The notes beneath the pieces were generated by a model. That model did not search any database. It was not told the origin of the DNA and saw nothing but the letters and a program-made list of their open reading frames with translations. Below are positions 22,683 through 33,281 of a stretch of DNA of 64,000 bases, piece by piece (position 1 is the stretch's first letter; every line of letters starts with the position of its first letter). The stretch is from Kalmusia sp. IMI 367209 (Eukaryota > Ascomycota > Dothideomycetes > Pleosporales > Didymosphaeriaceae), in assembly GCA_027946365.1 (NCBI GenBank), contig JAPEUQ010000012.1, positions 186,001 through 250,000 on the forward strand, in the 5' to 3' direction. The position numbers and the translations under genes were made by a program.

Positions 22683-23913
22683 GTGCTACGACCTACACGA
22701 CGATATGACACAGACGGTGGGCAGCGGGAGGAATTCACGATCATGGTCTGGACGGGATTGGTTTCTCGCTCCTACAGCAACCTAGTATTATTGAATGTAT
22801 GATACCATGCCTATTGGCACTACACTGGAAACAGTAATGGAATGAATCTCCAAATACATTTGACTCTTGCTGTGATGATTTCCCATGTGAATGACGATTC
22901 TTCTTCCATTTCGTCTCCAGGTCTCTATCAGCTATCCGTGAAGACACTTATTGAAAGTAATTCGTGTCCCTCAATCCGTTTAGAGGATATTGTCATAGGG
23001 AGATAGAAGCGGCGCTGGCTATGATAAATCCGGCTACAACAATTTCAGATCCCTGCAAGGAGCAAGTCCAGAGCGATGGTTTACAATTCATCTGGATACA
23101 CAGTTGTTGTATGGATCAAAGTAGCAGCGCAGAGCTTGAAGCCCTTTAATCTTTGACAGTTGCATAACTTCTTGTGCTAGTTTTGAGGATTCCGATGCTA
23201 TCCGAGACTAAGCTGGTAATCTCGACATCTGTCATGTTTTACAGAAAGACAATAATAAGATTATTGGTATGCGGGAGTATGGGGAACGTGGACCCGAGCT
23301 GAAAAGGAAAACGCCACTCGTATTGCCTTGACAAGCTCAGCTGACCCCGCCTGCCTATCGAGAGGGAGCTGACAACTCCAACTTTTTCTTGAGGACATTG
23401 ACCGGTTGGTGTCATGTTGTAATTGGGCCACATCATGCACGCTTACCTTGTTTCGGTGAACCTGTCGCACTCCGTTTTCTTCGGATCTTTCCCATCGAAT
23501 AGCACTTCACCTAGTCGCCTGGCTCCCGTCCTCACTTCCCTCTCTACAAGTCCAGCTTCGTCAGCCTAGCCATAATTGTTCAAGGTCACCCCGCAGACTC
23601 ATTGTACTCTCCTCACCCGCTCCTAGCCGATGCATTCACAACTCTTCGCAAATATTCCTTCCCGTTCAGTCGACCTACGCGTAGCTAGATTGGTCATGTA
23701 CCGTCGCAACTGCGAAGCAATTAGACGACGGGCTATTTTTGAAGGGATCCTGAATCTGTCGGCTATCTTTCCTACAATGTATCCTGAGCAAACCTCCCAA
23801 GTGTTCAAGACATATAGGGCCTCTCTCTCTCAGGAGACACAGTATTTTCTGCCAGGAGAAAAACAAATATTGTTATAAATTCCATCCCTGAGCCCGCGAA
23901 AGAGTGAAAAGAT
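22683..23913. other. Intergenic region, left edge of accessory island
   Basis: About 1.2 kb. The best reading frame (82 codons, plus strand, 23630-23878) has no domain, leader or splice context and is not called. Base composition becomes more AT-rich from here rightward. Confidence 0.5.
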
Positions 23914-25260
23914 CTATCCGGTTCTCCTCTTCACCTCCGACCAACCCGCAATCATAGTCTGCGATATCTCGCCAATCCCTCCATCACTCGTGATGAAGTA
24001 CCCACACAGTAGGTCATCTGAACCAAACTCTTGGTATATGAGTGCTATTTGCCTTCCTTCGGCCAATAAGCCTGGATCATGGGTGTCTTCGATATCTTCA
24101 TCCCATTCTTTGTCTGTACCATGGACCTCTCGTAAAGTCCCATAGGGAGATTGGAAGCACAGAGTTGTTTGCTTGAACATACGTCCATAACATTCGTATT
24201 CACAGACTGCCGCCGTTAGAAAAGTGTGGCATTTTGCCGTCATACTTGTTTTCCACAGGTCCGTTGCCGTTGGTTGAAGTAAATAACCAGTTTCCCAGGA
24301 TTTCGAACCCTCTCTTACCAATTCCTTGACTGTTCGATCGCGCGCTTGATAGTATATACGCGAAACCATACCGTGTTTCCCAGAGTAGGCGATGGCGGCT
24401 AAAGCTGAGCCTCTCAATGCTACAGCAGGTGTTTGCTTGTCCTGCCATTGATTTCTCTGGTCATCCGTGTAAGAGCATTCATGTATTTCTCCACTCTTTC
24501 CTGAATCAAATACGTCAGCCCAAGCTAGGTTCTTCGGTATTGTCAGGATAGCTTTGGCGCTGCTTACCCTGGTAGTACACTGCCACTATTCTACCCAATG
24601 TCACCGCCGCAAGCTGGGAGCCTGCGGCTACAGATGTCTTGAGATTGTTCAAACTACCGCTGAACCAACCACGGCTCTCTGAGTAGCACCATTCATGAAG
24701 TATATCTTGAGTCGTGATGTAGAAGACACAAATCTGTGAGCCTTAGTATCAATTTTCCACGTTCAACTGCACGGACGAACCTCTAAACCCTTCCTGCGGC
24801 TGATTGCAGCCAAAGGCGTTCCCCTCTTTGCATCCGGAATGCCAATGTGCTCTGAAGAGATTCTCAAATTCATGCTATTTTTTTCGATTCGGTGTGATTG
24901 CCGGATATGGCCGCGGCTATCCTGGAAATAAATGCAGGTATTCCACCCCAAGCAGTTGATGACCGCAATTCGTCGATTAAAAAATACTGCCTCATCAGCA
25001 ATATCCACACAATTGCATCCATCATAGGGAAGCTCTGCCATTGAATCAGCAGATTCATGATATGCTCCTTCAGTGGTTTCGGTACTCTCTTCTTGGTCAA
25101 AAAATCCCTCTTGGTCGGGTTCTTCTTGGTCAAAAGGTTCCCCTTGGCCAAAAGATTCTTCTTGGTCCAAATTCTCTTCGTCCTCACCAAAAGGACCACT
25201 TTGAGCTTTTTGGCCAAACGCACGGCGAGGCGGGATACGGCGCGGCTCTGAATAATTCAC
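23914..25260 (-). CDS. Fucose-specific-lectin-like beta-propeller protein
   Basis: Predicted carbohydrate-binding propeller related to the fungal AAL-type fucose lectin fold. Minus-strand exons 25260-24781, 24733-24568 and 24500-23914 give 410 residues. Blade-like repeats are visible: GTPLAAISRRKGLEICVFYI then ILHEWCYSESRGW; SQLAAVTLGRIVAVYYQGKSGEIHECS; SALAAIAYSGKHGMVSRIYYQARD; QIALIYQEFGSDDLLCGYF. The first about 75 residues differ: an acidic low-complexity head built of DQEE-type units from a 13-bp DNA repeat. No signal peptide is seen, so it is likely cytosolic. Introns are 47 and 67 bp. It lies in the NLR/Hsp70 island, which suggests a recognition role, but that is inference. The sugar specificity cannot be read off. 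Confidence 0.7.
25090..25180 (-). repeat. Degenerate 13-bp repeat inside the lectin-like gene
   Basis: The plus strand repeats TTCTTGGTCAAAA-like units several times, with variants TTGGTCGGG and TTGGCCAAA. They encode the acidic DQEES/DQEEP/GQGEP units of the N-terminal head. Length variation between strains is likely. Confidence 0.6.
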
Positions 25261-25280
25261 AAAAATGAACGTTGATTTTT

Positions 25281-25322
25281 GTCCTATTCGATTGATTTTC
25301 TGTCCTGTTCGATTGATTATTA
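25281..25322. repeat. Two-copy 21-bp tandem repeat
   Basis: GTCCTATTCGATTGATTTTCT is followed directly by a close copy starting GTCCTGTTCGATTGATTA. It sits just upstream of the lectin-like gene start (25260). The remainder of 25261-26054 shows no gene. Confidence 0.5.
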
Positions 25323-26054
25323 GCTTGCCTCCATGTTATGACTACATGGTGCGAGTACCAGCGAACGTGAGGTCTCGGCCAACATGTTGTCTACCGCTAG
25401 CAACCACATTGGTGAGCTTGTTCTTTCCATCGTGAGTATACGTTTTATTCCCCTTGCGGGCGTTTGGATTATTTTCTTCGTATTCCATCGTGGATCAAGC
25501 GATGCTACTATATTGCGCCACGGATGTGTACTCTTCATCCGCAGCTAAACGACCTCAAAGAGGTACCAGGCTGAAGATGATACCAAGTGACTGATTTCCT
25601 CCACAAGCCCATCCGATGATTAATTTTCGGAAGTTGGTGTCTGGCTCTGTGTACTTTGTGAATGAAGTGATTGACTGATGACTTCGGGTCTTTGATGAAA
25701 ATCCCTGGTGTTGAGGTAGATAAGCTGAGCCGAGGGCTGACGGAATCTTTATGAAAAAAGAAAAGAAAAACGAAAGTGAGTCATATGACCGTAAGCTTAG
25801 CGAGACGGAGAGCCGCATAATTAATCAGGGCGACTTTCCTAAAGGAGAGCATTTAATCATGCAATGCGGCTGAATATTGGACCCAAAATGGAAAGGCTCA
25901 TATATGACTAGGTTATGCTTTTCTCCTGATTAAAAGATTTTTGAGGCACAACAAGAATATATGAGGTACATGCATAAGGGAGTGGCTCCATTAAACTGGC
26001 AATTCAACTTTATGCGGAGATAAGGCCATCAACATGTCTACAAGACTTTACTGG

Positions 26055-28374
26055 TCAAAGCGGCGCAAATTCTACATCCACAACTCCAGATCCTAGGACT
26101 CCCTTAGTTGACCTAGGTTGAAGAATAACAGTGCCTTCACGCTCCCCTATGAGGACCTCCATTTGCCAGCTAAACTTCAAAAATGTCCTTCCGGATGACG
26201 ACTCAGAAACCCCGGTTGATATATCATCATCAGTTAGCTCTGCTTTGATCGTACTTGTTTTAGCCATGTCTACTTCACATTAACGAAGCTTGCGCACAGC
26301 ATCTAGAATTTAATCAAAACTCACCTTGGGCAATCTTCCGGGGGGCTTTCTTTACTTTACTACAATATACTTGCTTGGTAAACGAATGTGTATGCATGAT
26401 GTCGCGAATATACCATCTCGATTTGAAGGATTTGACATCCCGTATGTCCGTTCCCTAATTTCCCTCATATTATTTTTCACTTTTCCATTGATACGACTCG
26501 CGGGAGTTTGACGTACCATGTCGACAACCCATGATATGCAATTGCGGCACAATGGCTTTTCCTTCTTTTTGTCCCAGCCGGCATAGTATTTCTCGCTCTC
26601 GGAATCTAAATCCTTATTGAAGGGTAAAGAGCAATCGATTCCATAGTGGTTCTGCGTGAGGCGCTTCGTGATTTTCGACTTCCCCAAGCCATATGCAACG
26701 GCACCTCTCGCAACGGCATTCCAACTGTATACATATTAGTGATGCATCTTGTTTACTTGCACCGGCAAAAAATGAACCACACCTGTCTTTTGGAATTCTG
26801 AGTCTGCTAACATCATTTTCCTCGCACCAGTCTATTAGTGTTGATTTCAGATAGGGTGAATCTCCGAGTCCCCCCCCACGACAGCAAGATCCTAAGCCCA
26901 TTAATTGCATAACGCGGCGGCATAGAATCAATGTTTACCTTGACCTCTTTTCCGCCTAGCTCTCTTGCTTCTTTTAGCTGCTGTGATAAAGCTTCCTTGA
27001 TTTGATTGATAGTAGACTTGAATATCCACTCCATATCTTCGCTGCACAAAGTCAGTCATGTAGAGTGAATAGTATTTAAAATCTTACCCTGAAAGAATAA
27101 CCTTTCCATCTGGCCTGTAAAACTTGGATTTTTTCCCATTTTTCATATCTAGTCTTAGAGTCATCCGCTTTGTGCTCACCTTTTCAAATTCTTGCTTGTG
27201 GCCTTCGAAGTCTTTCATAAATGTAGAACCAATGCCCTTTTCCGAACCAAGCTTCTCAAATTCGGGGTTATGCTTGGCTATCAAGCTGTGTAGTCTTCTA
27301 TCAAGGTGCGCTCCCCCAACTTTTGGACCTACGGATACTCAGCAGCTGCAAACGGACGGGAAAGACTTAATAGTACCCTGTGCGACAGTCACTTGTTCAA
27401 ATTGGAGCATGCCCTTCCCTTCCCCAAGCTGATAGACTCCAATATCCTAATATACAAGCATGTTAGGATGCCGTTATCTCAGAACAAAGTCAGAGAACTC
27501 ACAGCTTGACCACCTCCGCAGTCGCACACCAGGATCCTATCGCCGGGCTATTCAAGACCGTATTATAAGTCTTCATCCAAAAGACTACCACATCCTCGAT
27601 TTGGTAGATGCTTACCTGGAGTGCGTAATCGGTGGTCACATTGGTTTCAAGAAGATTGGCCGTGAGTCCCGCCACAGAGTCTTCCACCAGTCCAAAGAAG
27701 TTCTCGGCTCCGTTTTCCGCAAACCCCGCCGCTTTGGCTATATCATCTCCAAACCCTGCACGTTCCGCAGCCTCTTTTGCCAATTTCGCCATCGCGTGCT
27801 GAGCCTGGTCTCCCGAAGCGATTGGTTTCGTCAACCAGAATTCGACACGAGTGGATTCAGTGAGAAACTTTCCCAGTTTCTTCTCCAGGTATTGCCTCAC
27901 ATATGTCAAGACACTGATCAAGTATTCCCGGGTAACATGCTCGACCGTTTTCGACTCGGGGATTCGAAAATATCCCTCTTTGAGTTCTTTCCCAAGGGTC
28001 GGTCGATCGTAATCGGTCGAAGGGGCGTTTTTATCAAGCTGGAGCTTCATGAAAGAGTAGCGATTCGTCATTTCAGGTGTAACCTGGTAACCCCAAAAGG
28101 GCTGTTCATGTTGGTCATACGCGAATATGGACGGAACTTGTTTGCTAGTTTCCCATGAACCGGGCGCCTGCCCTGGCCACAGGTTCACTGTGAGAATACT
28201 TTGACTACGCCTATGTCCTGATATCGTGTATGCGACACCTGTGGAATGGAAAACAAATGGTTAACCTCCGGGGTTAAAGCCGATAAATAGGACACTTTAA
28301 TTCTTACCAGTATGAGTGGTCCCAAAATCAAGACCAATGATGAGGTGATGTCGCGTCTCGCCTTTCTTTACCAT
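26055..28374 (-). CDS. Hsp70-like ATPase (divergent fungal family), apparently frameshifted
   Basis: Actin-fold ATPase of the divergent fungal Hsp70-like family, not the housekeeping chaperone. Minus-strand exons: 28374-28308, 28238-27616, 27547-27503, 27446-27377, 27328-27088, 27041-26939, 26891-26783, 26724-26517, 26454-26325 and 26269-26055. Phosphate-1 loop is GLDFGTTHTG (residues 14-23); phosphate-2 is VCDCGGGQADI near 237-247. The adenosine motif should read VVGG.GDSPYL, but eight G residues (26870-26877) put GDSPYLKSTL out of frame. The spliced length is two nt over a multiple of three; six G would restore about 602 residues. So it is a recent pseudogene, a length-variable allele, or an assembly error. 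The substrate domain is short and unlike the Hsp70 SBD; a CxxC-type LCRNCISW segment is present. It is head to head with the coiled-coil gene (29132). Confidence 0.75.
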
Positions 28375-29131
28375 AGCTAGTAGATTTTCGAGGTACTAGT
28401 CGCTACGGTTCCAGGAGTTTGGCTTCTGTGCTGCTATAGCCTCAAGTGGATATCATCGTCCTCGGCTTGTACTGGACGACAATGCGTAGCCAAAGAGTCA
28501 ACCATGTCCAAATATTGGGTTTCAGGTTGCATTAGCTAGCCAGCACCGTGCGAGAGAATTTTTGCAGGTCCCTTGTGGGTATGCCGGTAAGCCTCAGCCT
28601 TGCTGCAAGGCTGTCGGACTTCTCGGCGCAGCGTCCTACGTGTCAAGCAGGGATCTTGTCCCTTGGGCAGCTTTGCAGATGGCCCTTGATGAAAATTTTG
28701 TAATATCTACACTGAGCTTATCTTATTTGTTGCCTTGTACCGTCTGAATGGTCTAACCGGTGAGCTGACCACATGGAACGCCGAATACGAGGTGTTGAGC
28801 AACATCAGAGAGTCAAAAGACCAACCGTCTCTACAGCACAGTGCCAGCCTGCATGAAGAATGAAAAATTCCGTATGGCGTGATAGACATTCCTGCTATTA
28901 TTGGCGAATGATTCCCAACACTTTAGCGGTAGATGGCTATCCGAAGAGCATGGCATCTGTATTTGCAGGTCTTGCGGGATCCATGGGACGCGTACAAATT
29001 TTCTTCTTGAATCCTCGGCTTAGCTTAATCTTACATGCTTACAATATTATAAGACGCGTATTCAGCAACGAAGCTTCTGTTATATAATCTTTACAGCGAT
29101 CAAGCAACGTCATTGAAGTTTTGATCCCCAA
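28375..29131. promoter_or_regulatory. Shared divergent promoter, Hsp70-like / coiled-coil gene
   Basis: 757 bp between divergent starts with no convincing exon. A perfect 9-bp inverted repeat lies near its left third (28595-28613). Confidence 0.5.
28595..28613. repeat. Perfect 19-bp palindrome in the divergent promoter
   Basis: CAGCCTTGC, a single T, then GCAAGGCTG: two perfect 9-bp arms. It could be an operator for a dimeric factor controlling both flanking genes, or chance. Confidence 0.55.
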
Positions 29132-32100
29132 ATGCAAAAGAACATGCCCAAAGAAGGTCAGTATCCGACCGGAACAGGTGCAGTAGAATCTGAATTGCCT
29201 CCAAAAACCATGAATCCGGAACGAAATCAACTTGATGCCTCCCCAACTAGAGATTGGCGCGCTTCTCTCTCACACCTCCAGCGGGAGCTAGAAGACAAGG
29301 AGCGGTTAGAAGCGAAAATAATAGAAGCTGAGGAAAAGCGGAACGCGGCAGATAAGATTACAAAGAATCTGGAGGTCGAACGAGCGAAGATTGAAAGCCA
29401 AGAGCAAGAGATCCGGACAGGGTTCGAAAAGCGGATCCGAGAATTGGAAGAATCCATTAAGATAACGGAAGGCAATGCAGACGCTGAGATGAATAAGTTG
29501 AAATTGGAGCTACAGAACCAGCAGAGGCACTATAATAGTCTCATACTTGAGAAGGCAAAGATTGAACAGGATTATCGAGTTGCGAAGGAGGAAGCGTTGG
29601 CAGTGGAGCAGGCATGTATTCACTGGCAAAGTCCAAATTGCGATTGGGCATAGCTAACCAATCAATAACGAGCTTACAGAAGTACGAAAAGATCCTCAAA
29701 GAATTTGAGGAGAGACAACTAGAAGGCAAACAATGGTCTTACACAATACACCAAACACCAGCTAGTAATTCTCATCAACAACTATCAGGATCGACCGAAG
29801 AGACGAAAGTGCTCCACGGCGTTGGTAGAAGACAACCCCAGCTTATTTCAGAAAACACCAGTACTTCGCATACATCTTCAGTGGGATCAAATGCTGCTGA
29901 TGATGCGAAGTCACAATTAGATAAGCGACAACCAGGACAGCAAGCCACGCAGGACATTACTAGTGAACGCGTCAGCCCGTCAGACGTCAACGAAAAGGAA
30001 AGTAGAGCACAGAAAATTGCCAAAAACACAGCGTCACCTGCGGTAGAAGTCGGTAACATACCACATCCCTTCACAACGCGGTCCAAACCTACAGAGAAAG
30101 TGAGTTTATGGAGATTCGGCGAAACGGAACACCAAGCTACGCAAACTACCAGCCATATGAGTCCGCTAGCACCAGGAAAAAATGCTGAAATTCACGACTC
30201 CAAGAAAACGGATACATATGAACGACGGATAGACGCCGACAGATTCCAAAATTCAGAGCTCCAGGAAGGTGGTTTGGAAACAAAAAGCAAACCGAAACGA
30301 GTTAAAGCGGACGGTGCGAGGCCACCTCGGATTATGTCATCATTAAGAGAACCTATCACGACCCGGAAAACCCAGCAGGTGCTTTCACAGCCTTTACAAC
30401 GAGTGACAGAGGACCAGTACAAGTCGCTTCAACAGCAGCTTCAAGAGAATATCCGGGAGCTCGATGCATCCCGCAAAACCGTCCAGGATCTGGAGCTTAA
30501 GAATGCAGCTGCTCAGGAACAATTTGGAAGTGATGAAGAAGAGAAGCAGAGACTGCGCCAGCAATTGGGAAAGAAGATCCGAGAGCTCGAGGTATCTTAT
30601 GAAACTGTAGAGGATCTTGAGCGTAAGAACAGGACTGCTCAGTTACGATTTGATAGCGAAGAAATTGAGAAAACGAAACTACGCCAGCAACTGCAAGAGA
30701 ACGCGAAAGAACTTCAAAGGCTGCATTCGAGTTTGAATGAGAAAGACACTGCTCTCGCTCAATCGCAGAAGAAAACAGAGGACCTTGAGCTTAAGAATGC
30801 GACTGAGCAGGAGCGATTAGAAGTTGAAGAAGATGAGAAAGCAAGACTGCGCCAGCAACTAGAAGAGAAATCCAAGGAACTTCAAAGGGTGCAATCAAGT
30901 ATGGATCGGAATGACATTGATCTTACCGACTCACGGAAGAATTTCGAAGGAAGAATTGCTACTTTGAATCAGAAGCTCGTGGAATCCCACAAAACTATAG
31001 AGGATCTTGAGCGTAAGAATGCGACTGCGCAGGAACGACTTGAAAGCGAAGAAAACGAGAAGGCGAGACTGCGCCAGCAACTGGAAGAGAATGCCAAAGA
31101 ACTTCAAAGGCTGCAATCAAGCATGAACCAGAATGACAGTGCTCTCGCTCAGTCGCAAAAGAAAATAGAGGGGAGAATGACTACTCTGAGTCAGGAGCTC
31201 AAGGAGCGCGAGGAAAGTATAGAGACCAAATCTCGAACTATCCAGGACCTTCAAGCCAAATTCGAAGAAGCTAGAAGAAGGCTCATAGCTACCCAAGAAG
31301 CATATAGAGAAGAAGTCCACAAGTCCGATAGGCTGTCTGTGGAGTGCACAAGGCTCGCCAATTTTGAGGAGCAATCAAAGACCCTTGAAAACGAAAAGAC
31401 AAATCTTCTTCGAGAAAAGAACGAAAAGAAAGCTGAATTACAAAAGCTCAGGAAGCGGGCGACGGAAGAACGGGAGGAGAGCAGTCGTCAAAAACAAGCA
31501 TTGGAGGGGCGCATCGCTTCTATTGTGGAGGAGAATCTCAAAGCGCGACCATTGGCCAACCGATCAAAAAATGAAGAACTTGAGAAGTTAAGTTTGGAGT
31601 CTAAAACCCAGGTTTCGAAACTAGAGTTCACGATTCGCGATCAAGCAGCTACAATTGAATCGATGAAAGCGGAGATTGGACGGCTTCCTCAGCTGCTCGA
31701 GGAGATCAACAAATCGCACGAACTCAACTGTAAAGAGAAGGAAATTGAGCTCGACAAGGTAAAGACAGAATGCAACAAGTTGGAGGAGAAAATTTCTGAC
31801 CAAATGAACAAGATTGAAGCATTAGAGGAAGACCTTGAGCAGAGCCGTAAAGATGTTGAGCAAATGAAAGCAGCCTTACGTAACAAGCAGCTCGAAGGCA
31901 TCACAAGCCTCACATTCCGGGATCAAATATCGCAACTGCAGGCTATTGTAATGGACCACGAGAATCGAGAGACGAATATGAAAAAAGAACTGAATGACTT
32001 GAAGTTTCACCTTTCAAAACAAGAAAGCAAGGTGAAAGAAGCCCAGCAGGCAGCCTTCGACTTTGCTGTAAAACGAGAACAGCTTCGATATGATTTCATC

Positions 32101-33177
32101 GCCGACAATACGGCTCGCGCAAAACTGCACAGAGTCTTACAATACTACCCCGGAGAGTGGGCGGGGAAGTATGCAACTAGCTCTTTCCAGGGTGGGAGCG
32201 CGGCGTACATTCCCATCACTTCGCTGAAACTGTGGAAGAGATTGATCGGCGAAGGAAGGGACCCAACTTCGATATTACCGCGATATAACCCACGTATCGT
32301 TCTCATCGCATTACTTGTAGACTTCGTTGTTCAGAATATCCTCTCTCAGCCGTTCATTCGGTTACAAGTAGCCGATGAGACGTCAACAAGCGGAATATTC
32401 GCAGCCAAGACATCAAACCTGTATACTAAATTCCTCGAAGGTTAGTGAAGTACTCAATTTCCTTCTCGCCACTAACCATTTGTAACTAATTACGAATTAG
32501 TGGATCAGACAGGTGCCTGCTCATGGCGTTCACAGATGCTAGAAATGCTTTCTAAAAAAGATGAATCTGAAAGAAATAAGAGCACTCAAAATCAAATCCT
32601 ACTCCAATCTGCCGGAGGGGAAGAGCAATTCGAATTTTCATTGTGTGATGTCATGGCAAAGAACTTCATTGAAGGACCTGCCAGGATCTTGCTAGATAAT
32701 GAAAAGAATGCAGAACAGCGAATGGAGGAACTTGCTGAACTGATTAAGCAGGCTGTATGGGTATCTACTCTGTTATGGAAGCAGCGAGCGAATCTTCATT
32801 TCTTATATTATGATGAACTGAAGAATATGAGGTATTCGGATGGCTTGAAAGAGATTACCCTTTGGGAGCAAATATCTCCCGAAATCATTCCCCAGGATGG
32901 GGCAAGTTTGGACATGCTGCTTCGTCCGAAGATCAGAGCTTCGATCGCTGGAGATGATGAACCGGGAATCGATGAACCAAGAGATGAAAATTCAGAGAAC
33001 GAAGGATCCGGGAATGAGGAAAAGATCTGGGGGGATCCCCTCCTGGTATGGAGGAATCTTGGGGACCAAGGAGGTAAAGCGATAAACGCCGTGTATGACA
33101 GTGATGAGGAAAGTGATGAGGGTAGTGGGGAGGAGACTGGAAACAAATCTATATATCCAGACACTGACTCGGAATAA
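29132..33177 (+). CDS. Large coiled-coil protein paired with the Hsp70-like gene
   Basis: Function unknown. Exons 29132-29611, 29680-32440 and 32501-33177 give 1305 residues. Residues about 45-180 and 405-970 are charged heptad coiled coil, split by a Ser/Thr/Gln-rich low-complexity stretch. Residues about 405-690 hold internal repeats of the pattern LRQQLEENAKELQRLQSS with LERKNATAQERLESEE, also repeated in the DNA. After about 970 comes a non-coiled conserved-looking module (YYPGEWAGKYATSSFQGGS, LWKRLIGEGRDPTSILPRYN, LLWKQRANLHFLYYDELKN), then a very acidic Glu/Asp/Ser tail. Intron 1 is best read as GC-AG: CAG/GCATGT to CTTACAG with a GCTAAC branch site; using the nearby GT would create an immediate TAA. 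Intron 2 is ordinary (60 bp). It shares its promoter with the Hsp70-like gene. Confidence 0.75.
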
Positions 33178-33281
33178 AGTCCAGGGTTCTACAGAAATAC
33201 GATGAACAATGTTTGAGATATGTATATCTTCCGTTTCCACGCAAGAGACCATCATCATATCTTATTATTCTAAACCCTCCA

